A stretch of DNA of 64,000 bases from JAEMQF01 sp963775015 (GTDB lineage Bacteria > Pseudomonadota > Gammaproteobacteria > Burkholderiales > Burkholderiaceae_C). This document shows positions 46,914-56,682 of the stretch, one piece after another. The notes under the pieces are model-generated. The model was not told where the DNA came from, did not search any database, and saw only the letters and a list, made by a program, of their open reading frames with translations. The stretch's first letter is position 1, and each line of letters opens with the position of its first letter. The translations under genes were made by a program, and so were the position numbers. The stretch lies in contig CAVZHI010000015.1 of NCBI GenBank assembly GCA_963775015.1, forward strand, positions 310,001-374,000. The letters run 5' to 3'.

Positions 46914-48450
46914 CTACGCCACCGTGACCGGGATCTTGCCGATCCGCGCCTGCCACTCGCGCGGGCCGGTGTTGTGCACCGACGTGCCGTCCGGACATCA
47001 CCGCCACGGTGACCGGCATGTCCTTCACTCGAATTCGTAGATCGCTTCCATGCCGAGGTCGGCGAAGGCGAGAACCGTCGACTTGCTTGATCGCCTTCGG
47101 CGACGAGATAGGCGGCGCCGCCGACCGCCATCAGGTAGGCCGCTTTGTGCTTCTTGATCGCCTCGATTGCCGACCGGGCCGCGCTCGGCCTTGCCGATCA
47201 TGCCGATCAGGCCGGTCTGCGCGAGCATCATCTCGGTGAACTTGTCCATGCGCGTGGCCGTCGTCGGGCCGGCCGGGCCGACGACTTCGTCGCGCACCGG
47301 GTCGACCGGGCCGACGTAGTAGATGACGCGGTTGGTGAAGTCGACCGGCAGCTTCTCGCCCTTGGCCAGCATGTCCTGCGATGCGCTTGTGCGCGGCGTC
47401 GCGGCCGGTGAGCATCTTGCCCGACAGCAGCAGCGTTTCGCCGGGCTTCCAGGCGGCGACTTCGGCTCTTGCGTGAGCGTGTCCAGGTTGACCTGCGGCT
47501 GACTCGCGTAGTCGGGTTGCCAGTGCACGTCGGGCCACAGCGCGAGGCTCGGCGGGTCGAGTGTCGCCGGCGCCGGAGCCATCGAGCACGAAATGCGCGT
47601 GGCGCGTCGCGGCGCAGTTCGGGATCATCGCGACCGGCTTGCACGCGGCGTGCGTCGGGTAGTCGAGGATCTTCACGTCGAGCACGGTGGACAGGCCGCC
47701 CAGGCCCTGCGCGCCGATGCCCAGCGCATTACCTTGTCGTAGAGCTCGATGCGCAGTTCCTCGAGCTTGTTCTTCGGCCCGCGCTGCTTCAGTTCGATGC
47801 ATGTCGATCGGCTCCATCAGCGCTTCCTTGGCCATCAGCATCGCTTTCTCGGCGGTGCCGCCGATGCCGATGCCGAGCATGCCCGGCGGGCACCAGCCCG
47901 CGCCCATCGTCGGCACGGTCTTCAGCACCCAGTCGACGATCGAGTCGGACGGATTCAGCATCACGAACTTGCGACTTGTTCTCGCAGCCGCCGCCCTTGG
48001 CCGCGACCTGCACGTCGACCGTGTTGCCGGGCACGAGCTTCATAGTGGATCACGGCGGGCGTGTTGTCGCTCGTGTTCTTGCGCTCGAACTGCGGGTCGG
48101 CGAGGATCGAGGCGCGCAGCTTGTTGTCCGGGTCGAGGTAGGCGCGGCGCACGCCTTCGTTGACCGCGTCTTCAACGCTGCCGGTGAAGCCCTCGAAGCG
48201 CACGTCCATGCCGATCTTCAGGAACACGTTGACGATGCCGGTGTCCTGGCAGATCGGGCGATGGCCTTCGGCGCACATGCGCGAGTTGGTGAGGATCTGC
48301 GCGATCGCGTCTTTCGCCGCCGGGACTCTGCTCGCGCTCGTAGGCGCGCGCCAGGTGCTCGATGTAGTCGGGCGGGTGGTAGTAGGAAATGAACTGCAGC
48401 GCGTCGGCGACGCTCTCGACCAGGTCGGCGTAGCGGATGCTGATGGTCAT
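46914..48450 (-). pseudogene. fumA: Fumarate hydratase class I (fumA type), broken by many single-base indels
   Basis: Joining frames gives a complete class I fumarase of about 510 residues, from MTISIRYADLVESVADALQF (ATG at 48450) to REWQARIGKIPVTVA (stop at 46914). The three iron-sulfur cysteines are present: RPICQDTGIVNVF, KGGGCENKS and MIPNCAATRHAHF, as are GAGWCPPGMLGIGIGGTAEK and GPAGPTTATRMDKF. The enzyme hydrates fumarate to malate using a [4Fe-4S] cluster. I count about twelve frame changes (near 48328, 48043, 47971, 47801, 47731, 47580, 47466, 47383, 47177, 47104, 47087 and 46961), mostly single-base gains, with no conserved residue lost. I think the gene is intact in the cell and the sequence is in error. 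Confidence 0.9.
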
Positions 48451-48464
48451 GCGTTGCTCCCTTG

Positions 48465-49096
48465 CTAGTGTGGGGCCGTCAGCCGCGCCGCCGACGGCGA
48501 TTCGCCGCGCATGAGCCGGTCGGTGCAGGCGATCGCGAGCGCCGAGAGCAGGAACGTGACGTGGATCACGGTCTGGTAGAGCAGCACTTTTTCGGTGTAG
48601 TCGCGGCGTTGATGAAGGTCTTGAGCAGGTGGATCGAGGTGATGCCGATGATGGCGGTGGCGAGCTTGACCTTCAGCACCGAGGCGTTCACGTGCGCACA
48701 GCCATTCGGGCTGGTCGGGGTGGCCTTCGAGGTCCATGCGCGACACGAAGGTCTCGTAGCCGCCGACGATCACCATGATGAGCAGGTTCGAGATCATGAC
48801 CACGTCGATCAGGCCGAGCACGACGAGCATGATGATCGTCTCGTTCAGCTTGGGCGCGGCACCGCCGAAATCGCCCTTGTAGCCGATGCCGCTCGACCAG
48901 GATGTCCGAGCGCTCGCCCTGTCGCCGAACACCGCCTCGATCAGGTGCGACGAGTTCGACCCAGAAATGGAAGACGTAGACGCACTGCGCGAGGATCAGG
49001 CCCGAGGTACAGCGGCAGCTGCAGCCAGCGGCTCACGAAAATGAAGTCGGGCAGCGGCCGCATCTCGGCGTCGGTCGGGCCGGGGATCTGGTGCAT
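48465..49096 (-). pseudogene. UPF0114 (YqhA/TIGR00645-type) membrane protein, broken by indels
   Basis: Frames joined from the ATG at 49096 give an inner-membrane protein of about 205 residues. It starts MHQIPGPTDAEMRPLPDFIF and continues VSRWLQLPLYLGLILAQCVY, YKGDFGGAAPKLNETIIMLV, VLGLIDVVMISNLLIMVIVG, GGYETFVSRMDLEGHPDQPE and YTEKVLLYQTVIHVTFLLSA, with four hydrophobic helices as in UPF0114. The function of the family is unknown. At least five frame changes occur (for example near 49000, 48945 and 48900, and two or more in 48600-48720). It lies 14 bp upstream of fumarase on the same strand. Confidence 0.82.
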
Positions 49097-49289
49097 GGCG
49101 GGCCTCTGGGGATGCGAGCGTGGCTTTGCGGTTTCGCTACGGGTCGCGAATTCTAGTCGCCGCGGCTCGCGCCTGACGCCGCGCGAAGCCGCTAAGTTGC
49201 ATGGCGCTCGTCACCCCGGTCGTAAGAGCCGGGTCGCTCGACATCGTGCCGAGCACGCGGATTCCGCTATCGCCGGGAGGACAGCCATC

Positions 49290-51268
<1,979 letters not shown>

Positions 51269-51269
<1 letters not shown>

Positions 51270-52660
51270 TGCTTTTTGATCCCGCGTCATTCAAGGCGTA
51301 TGACATCCGCGGCGTTGTCGGCAAGTCGATCGACGAGGAGTTCGCGCACGCGCTCGGTCAGGCTTTCGGCTCCGAGGTGTTGCTCGCCGGGGACCGCGCC
51401 GTCGCCGTCGGCCGCGACGGGCGCCTGTCGGGCGCGGGACTGAGCGCGGCGTTGATCCGTGGCCTGGCGAGCACGGGGCTGGACGTCGTCGATCTCGGCC
51501 CCGTCACGACGCCGATGCTCTATTACGTCGCGGCGACGCGCGGCGCGCACGGTTGCCGCAGCGGCATCATGGTCACGGGAAGCCACAACCCGAAGGACTA
51601 CAACGGCTTCAAGATGGTTCTCGCGGGCCAAGCGATTTACGGTGAGGCGATCCAGGGATTGAAGCGGCGCATCGAGGCGCGCGACTTCACGCGAGGTGCC
51701 GGTCGCAGCGCGGGCATGAACATCGTTGCCGAATACACGCAGCGCATCGTCGGCGATTGCCGCTTGAAACGCCGCATGAAAATCGTCGTCGACTCGGGCA
51801 ACGGCATTCCCGGCGCGACGTCGCCACAGGTTCTGCGTGCGCTCGGCTGCGACGTGACCGAGCTCTACTCCGAAGTCGACGGCAACTTCCCGAACCACCA
51901 CCCGGACCCGAGCCAACCGGCAAACCTGGCCGAACTCATCGCCACCGTGAAAGCGACAGGCGCCGAACTCGGCCTCGCGTTCGACGGCGACGGCGACCGC
52001 CTGGGGGTTGTCACGCGCGAAGGGAACATCATCTACCCGGACCGGCAGCTCATGCTTTTCGCCGCCGACATCGTTCCGCGCCACTTGGGCGCGAGCGTGA
52101 TCTTCGACGTGAAATGCACGCAGCGCCTCGCACCCGCGATCCGCGCCGCGGGCGGCGTTCCGGTGATGTGGAAGACGGGGCACTCGCTCATCAAGGCGCA
52201 CATGAAGGAGATCAAGGCGCCGATTGCCGGCGAGATGAGCGGCCACATTTTCTTCGGCGAGCGCTGGTACGGTTTTGACGACGCCACCTACACGGCGGCG
52301 CGCCTCCTGGAAATCCTGAGTCGAAGCGCAGACCCGAGCGCGGTGCTGAACGCGCTGCCGACGAGCTTCAGCACGCCGGAGTTGAACGTCGCTTGCGCCG
52401 AGGGCGAGCCGCGGCGCGTCGTGGAGGATCTGAAGCGCACCGCGAGTTTCCCGGGTGCAGCGGAGATCATCACGATCGACGGCCTGCGTGTCGAATACGA
52501 CGACGGCTTCGGCCTGGTGCGCTCGAGCAATACGACGCCGATGCTCGTCTTGCGCTTCGAGGGTCACACGCAAGCGGCGCTGGAGCGAATCCAGACCGCC
52601 ATGCTCGCAGCGCTGCGCAGCGTCAAGCCCGACGCGCGTATTCACAACGCTGCGCATTGA
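51269..52660 (+). CDS. algC: Phosphomannomutase/phosphoglucomutase
   Basis: The 463-residue alpha-D-phosphohexomutase starts MLFDPASFKAYDIRGVVGKS and has the phosphoserine loop VTGSHNPKDYNGFK (Ser105), the metal loop AFDGDGDRLGVV (about 237-245), the sugar loop GEMSGHIFFGERW and the phosphate-binding RSSNTTPMLVLRFEG. It interconverts mannose or glucose 6- and 1-phosphates, feeding LPS and polysaccharide synthesis, which fits the waaC and waaA genes downstream. The ATG overlaps the acs stop (TGATG); the gene is free of the indels seen just upstream. Confidence 0.93.
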
Positions 52661-52703
52661 GGCGACGCAGTCCCGGACCGACAAGAAGTGACGCCCCTTG
52701 CCT

Positions 52704-52798
52704 GTCATCCCGGCGCAAGCCGGGATCCACCCTGCGCACGTCACCCCGGAGCCGGACATCGAGCGGTACCAATCGCGCTGTGGATCCCGGCTTTCGCC
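52704..52798. repeat. Dispersed palindromic repeat split by the IS element
   Basis: A left arm (52704-52729, starting GTCATCCCGGCGCAAGCC) and the first 18 bases of a right arm (52781-52798, TGGATCCCGGCTTTCGCC) match the repeat at 30935-31002, with a longer spacer here (51 bases). The rest of the right arm reappears at 54209-54226 beyond the IS element, so the copy was whole before insertion. Confidence 0.85.
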
Positions 52799-54208
52799 CA
52801 TATGCGCTAACTTAATATGCCCATCAATCGAACGCTCTGTCGAGTCCGCCTTCGTGGCGGTTCGGCCAGTGCGTGCGCGATCGGGCCCCAGCGCTCGATC
52901 GCCCCGCACAACGACAGTTCGGGCAATACCGCGCGCGTTAGTAGCTCAAGCATGAACGACGTCTCCCGCCACAGGCAGCGACTGCGGCGCTTGCCCTTGC
53001 CAGCCGTGGTATCCCCAGGGGGAAATTCGCTCGGCTGTTTCGAGCAGTGCGTCCAAAAGAAAGGCCACCAGCAATTTCCCCTGCAACCACGCTCGGGCGG
53101 CCAGCGCATCGTGCTTCTTCAGGTGGCCCAGTTGCACCAGCGACTTCAGCCGCTTGAAGGCCAGCTCGATCTGCCAGCGCCCCCGGTACAGCTCCATCAC
53201 CACTTGCGGCTCGAAGGCGCTGCTCAAGGTGGTGAATACAAACACGTAGTCAGCCGCCTCCAACGTTTCGGGGCGCACCTGGGTGCCCCCGCGCTGACTC
53301 TCGCGCAGCACCCGCTGGCGCGCCTTTTGCGCCGCTGCGGCACTCTTCTTCACCGCACACAGCCGCCCCGCAATCAATCCTTTGTCCATCGATCGCTTGT
53401 CCATTCGCACCCACACTGGCCATTGGCCGCATTGACCCACCTGCAGGCTTCGCAGGTGTTCCAGAGGGTCCAGTCGCACGCCCTGCGCGTCGTGCATCGG
53501 CAGTGTCACGAGGTTGGTGCGGATGATGACGTCTCCCTTGTGCGCCACCACATGGGCGATGCCCGCCGGATGGGCGTAGCCGCGATCGCCAATGAGGATG
53601 TCGCCCGCAGCCACGCTATAGCGCTTGAGCGTCTCGCCCTCGCGCGGGCTGGTGATCACGACCTCGTCGCAGTTCAAGGCGGGCACACCGATGGAATAGT
53701 GCAACCGCCACTGCGATCCGGTGTCCCCGGGCTCACTGACCATGGTGCCGTCCACCAGCCGCACGCGGCGCCCCGCCCATGCCGAAGTGGCAGCGGGAAA
53801 CTCGGGCAACCATTTCTGGCGAAGGCCTGCGGCCATCCACTTGAACCACTCCCCGCAGCCTTTGAGCCGCTTGAGGATGGCCACATCGCTGACACTGGCC
53901 AGGCCGCCCTCGTGCGCACGCACTGCGGTCTCGCGCAGCCCACAGCCCTGCGCCAGGTGAATGAGCATGACGCGCAGCAGCGTGGCCGCATCGGCAATGC
54001 CGCGCCCACGCCGCAGCGCACCGAGTTCGCGCGCCTTGAGCTCCCAGCCTTGGGGCAGCAAGCCCTGTACGAGCAACCAATCCTCGTCCAGTCGCTCGCC
54101 AGGCTCCAGATCCGTGACCAGTTCGGGCATGGCATGGACTCATCCGTGAATACCCGCAAAGTATCGGACGATTCATGAAACTACGCAATATTTATGTTAG
54201 CGCTTATG
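52799..54208 (-). mobile_element. IS4-family insertion sequence, complete, 1410 bp
   Basis: The ends are imperfect inverted repeats: CATATGCGCTAACTTAATAT at 52799 and CATAAGCGCTAACATAAATA read inward from 54208, 16 of the first 20 bases identical. The 10-base direct repeat GGCTTTCGCC flanks the element at 52789-52798 and 54209-54218, a target duplication of the size usual for IS4 (10-12). One transposase gene fills most of it. The two ends and intact gene suggest a recent, possibly active insertion. Confidence 0.92.
52946..54130 (-). CDS. IS4-family transposase
   Basis: The 394-residue DDE transposase has an IS4 N-terminal domain (ADAATLLRVMLIHLAQGCGL) and the catalytic triad Asp127 (RRVRLVDGTMV), Asp182 (DILIGDRGYAHPAG) and Glu322 in YRGRWQIELAFKRLK, which is an exact Y-(2)-R-(3)-E-(6)-K signature. 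No frameshift or stop is present, so it looks functional. Its start is the ATG at 54130. It is read opposite to algC and waaC. Confidence 0.93.
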   Translation of the reverse strand: MPELVTDLEPGERLDEDWLLVQGLLPQGWELKARELGALRRGRGIADAATLLRVMLIHLAQGCGLRETAVRAHEGGLASVSDVAILKRLKGCGEWFKWMAAGLRQKWLPEFPAATSAWAGRRVRLVDGTMVSEPGDTGSQWRLHYSIGVPALNCDEVVITSPREGETLKRYSVAAGDILIGDRGYAHPAGIAHVVAHKGDVIIRTNLVTLPMHDAQGVRLDPLEHLRSLQVGQCGQWPVWVRMDKRSMDKGLIAGRLCAVKKSAAAAQKARQRVLRESQRGGTQVRPETLEAADYVFVFTTLSSAFEPQVVMELYRGRWQIELAFKRLKSLVQLGHLKKHDALAARAWLQGKLLVAFLLDALLETAERISPWGYHGWQGQAPQSLPVAGDVVHA

Positions 54209-54226
54209 GGCTTTCGCCGGGATGAC
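54209..54226. repeat. Right part of the split palindromic repeat, including the 10-bp target duplication
   Basis: GGCTTTCGCC (54209-54218) duplicates 52789-52798; together with GGGATGAC it completes the right arm of the dispersed repeat. Confidence 0.85.
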
Positions 54227-54242
54227 GGGGCATTGATCGACC

Positions 54243-55247
54243 ATGCGCGTCCTGCTCGTCAAACTCTCGTCGCTCGGTGACGTCGTGCACACGATGCCCG
54301 TTGTGCACGACATCGTGACCGCGTTTCCCGGCGTGCAGGTCGATTGGGTTGTCGAGCCCGCGTTTGCGCCGCTCGTGCGCCGCGTGCAGGGAATCGCTGA
54401 CGTCATCGAGTTCCCGCTGCGGCGCTGGCGCAGGCAATGGTGGAGCGCCGCGGTGCGCAAGGAGTGGCGCAGGTTTCGCGAGCGCCTGCAGCGCGAGCGC
54501 TACGACGCCGTGATCGACCTGCAAGGCCTCACCAAGTCGGCGCTCGTCGCGCGCCTGGCGAGCGTCGTGCCGGAACAAGGCAAGCGCCATGGCCTCGCGC
54601 ACGCCACCGAAGGCTCGAGTTTCGAGTGGCCCGCGCGCTGGCTCGTCGACAATCCGATACCCGTCGAGCGCCGCATCCACGCGCTGAACCGCGGCCGGAT
54701 TCTCGCCGCGAAGGCGCTCGGTTATGAGGTTCAGGGCGGACCCGAGTTCGGCCTGCGCACAGTGGCGCCGCTGCTCAAACATGAGCGCCCCACCGTGACC
54801 TTCGTGCACGGCACGTCGCGCGAAGACAAACTTTGGCCGATCGATCATTGGGTGAAACTCGGCAAACGCTGCATCGACGACGGCTGGCGAATCGCCCTGC
54901 CGCAAGGCAATGAGACGGAGCAGATCCGCGCCGAACTCATCGCCGCGGGCTGGGAGTTCGTCGACAACGCGCAGCTCGAAGTCTGGCCGGCGCTGAAAAT
55001 CGACGCCGTGCTCGACCGGCTCGCTGCAACCCAAAGCGTCGTCGGCGTCGACAGCGGCCTGAGCCACCTCGCCGTCGCGCTGAAGTTGCCGCACGTGCAG
55101 CTCTACAACCATGCGACGGCGTGGCGCACCGGGCCGTTGCCCGAACACGGCGTGCGCCACCACATGGCGATCGAGGGTCGGCCGACGCCTGCGCTGGAAA
55201 GCGTCTGGGCGGCGTGGAACCGGGTCATTGAAGCGGCGCACGCGTGA
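54243..55247 (+). CDS. waaC: Lipopolysaccharide heptosyltransferase I
   Basis: WaaC adds the first L-glycero-D-manno-heptose to Kdo2-lipid A at the inner membrane. The 334-residue GT9-family protein starts MRVLLVKLSSLGDVVHTMPV, the ADP-heptose transferase signature, and contains YDAVIDLQGLTKSALVARL, VTFVHGTSREDKLWPIDHW and VVGVDSGLSHLAVALKLPHV. It begins 35 bp after the IS element, which therefore separates it from algC and from any promoter upstream of 52799; 55248-55323 then lead to waaA. Confidence 0.93.
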   Translation: MRVLLVKLSSLGDVVHTMPVVHDIVTAFPGVQVDWVVEPAFAPLVRRVQGIADVIEFPLRRWRRQWWSAAVRKEWRRFRERLQRERYDAVIDLQGLTKSALVARLASVVPEQGKRHGLAHATEGSSFEWPARWLVDNPIPVERRIHALNRGRILAAKALGYEVQGGPEFGLRTVAPLLKHERPTVTFVHGTSREDKLWPIDHWVKLGKRCIDDGWRIALPQGNETEQIRAELIAAGWEFVDNAQLEVWPALKIDAVLDRLAATQSVVGVDSGLSHLAVALKLPHVQLYNHATAWRTGPLPEHGVRHHMAIEGRPTPALESVWAAWNRVIEAAHA

Positions 55248-55276
55248 GCGCACGCCCCGTCATGCCGGCGCGGCCC

Positions 55277-55302
55277 GTCATCCCGGCGCAAACCGGGATC
55301 CA
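55277..55302. repeat. Single arm of the dispersed palindromic repeat
   Basis: A 26-base sequence starting GTCATCCCGGCGCAAACCGG matches the left arm at 30935 with two differences. It fills most of the 76-bp gap between waaC and waaA; no second arm is seen, so it is a solo arm. Confidence 0.75.
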
Positions 55303-55323
55303 TCGCGGCGCAGCGCCTTGACC

Positions 55324-56616
55324 ATGGCAACAGGCCGCTCGCCTCGCGAACGCCTCGCCCTGGCGCTCTACTCGACTCTGCTTCGAATCCTCACGCCGTC
55401 GATCCTGCTGCGCTACGCATGGCGCAGCCGCGCCGAGCCGCTCTACCGCCACGCGATGCGCGAGCGCTTGGGCTTCTATTCGGGCGCGACGCAACCGGGT
55501 GCCGTCTGGGTGCACGCCGTGTCGCTCGGCGAAACGCGCGCCGCCGCGGCGCTGATCGACGCGCTGCGCAACACCCGCCCCGGCATGCGCCTGTTGCTCA
55601 CGCATGGCACGGCGACGGGTCGCGAAGCCGGCGGGGCGCTGCTGCGCGATGGCGACGCGCAGGCGTGGCTGCCGCTGGACACGCCAGGCGCAGTGCAGCG
55701 CTTCTTCGCTCACTTTCAGCCGGCAGTGGGTGTGCTGATGGAGACCGAAGTCTGGCCGAACCTGCTGCACGCAGCACAGCGCGAGGGTGTTCCGATGGTG
55801 CTCGCAAACGCGCGCCTGAGCGAAAAGAGCCAGCGCAAGGGCGAGCGTTTCGCGGCGCTGCTGCGGCCGGCGTTGCGATGCCTGACCCTCGCCCTCGCGC
55901 AGTCGGATGACGATGCGATGCGCTTGCGCGCGAGTGGCGTCGGCGAAGTGATCGTCGCGGGAAATCTGAAATTCGACGTGACGCCAGACCCGGCGCAACT
56001 GGCGCGCGGCCGCGCTTGGCGCGATGCGCTGCAACGTCACGCTGTCCTCGCGGCAAGCACTCGCGAAGGCGAAGAAGCACCATTGCTCGACGCATGGCTC
56101 GCGTTGCAAGTCCCGCGCCCGCTCCTGCTGATCGTGCCGCGGCATCCGCAGCGTTTCGACGAAGTCGCTTCGCTCGTGCGCGCGAAGGGTCTGGTGCTTT
56201 CACGGCGTAGCGAGTGGGTAGACGCACCAGCGCCTGCCGCGCATACCGCAGACGTCTGGCTCGGCGACTCGCTCGGCGAAATGGCGCTCTACTACGCCGC
56301 AGCGCATGTCGCATTTATCGGCGGCAGTTTCGCGCCGCTGGGTGGGCAGAACCTGATCGAAGCGGCTGCGTGCGGCTGCCCGGTCGTGATGGGGCCGCAC
56401 ACATTCAACTTTGCCGATGCGGCGGAGTTGGCACTGCGGGCAGGTGCCGCCGTTCGAGTCGCGGGAATCGGCGACGCAGTGGCACTTGCGGTTTCGCACG
56501 CTTCACAGGCGGACCAAGCGTCCTGGAGCGCAATGGCGAGCGCCTTCGCGGCACGCTACCGTGGCGCGTCGCGGCAAACTGCGCTGGCGATAGGCGACGT
56601 CGCGCGGTGGCAATGA
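55324..56616 (+). CDS. waaA: 3-deoxy-D-manno-octulosonic acid (Kdo) transferase
   Basis: WaaA adds Kdo residues to lipid IVA. The 430-residue GT30 protein has an N-terminal membrane anchor region (LALALYSTLLRILTPSILLR) and VWVHAVSLGETRAAAALIDA, FFAHFQPAVGVLMETEVWPN, VLANARLSEKSQRKG, GEVIVAGNLKFDVTP and VAFIGGSFAPLGGQNLIEAA, all typical. I chose the ATG at 55324 (MATGRSPRERLA); the repeat arm lies just before it. A shared terminator follows. Confidence 0.95.
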   Translation: MATGRSPRERLALALYSTLLRILTPSILLRYAWRSRAEPLYRHAMRERLGFYSGATQPGAVWVHAVSLGETRAAAALIDALRNTRPGMRLLLTHGTATGREAGGALLRDGDAQAWLPLDTPGAVQRFFAHFQPAVGVLMETEVWPNLLHAAQREGVPMVLANARLSEKSQRKGERFAALLRPALRCLTLALAQSDDDAMRLRASGVGEVIVAGNLKFDVTPDPAQLARGRAWRDALQRHAVLAASTREGEEAPLLDAWLALQVPRPLLLIVPRHPQRFDEVASLVRAKGLVLSRRSEWVDAPAPAAHTADVWLGDSLGEMALYYAAAHVAFIGGSFAPLGGQNLIEAAACGCPVVMGPHTFNFADAAELALRAGAAVRVAGIGDAVALAVSHASQADQASWSAMASAFAARYRGASRQTALAIGDVARWQ

Positions 56617-56618
56617 AA

Positions 56619-56640
56619 AACCCCGCCAATCGGCGGGGTT
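56619..56640. terminator. Bidirectional rho-independent terminator between waaA and the peroxidase gene
   Basis: AACCCCGCC/GGCGGGGTT forms a 9-bp stem with a 4-base loop. It is preceded on the plus strand by AAAAA, which makes the T-run for the minus-strand peroxidase transcript, and it lies right after the waaA stop, so it can serve both convergent genes. Confidence 0.8.
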
Positions 56641-56682
56641 GAAGTTTCGCTGGTACAGGCGCTGCGTGCGCCTGCCCGGCTT

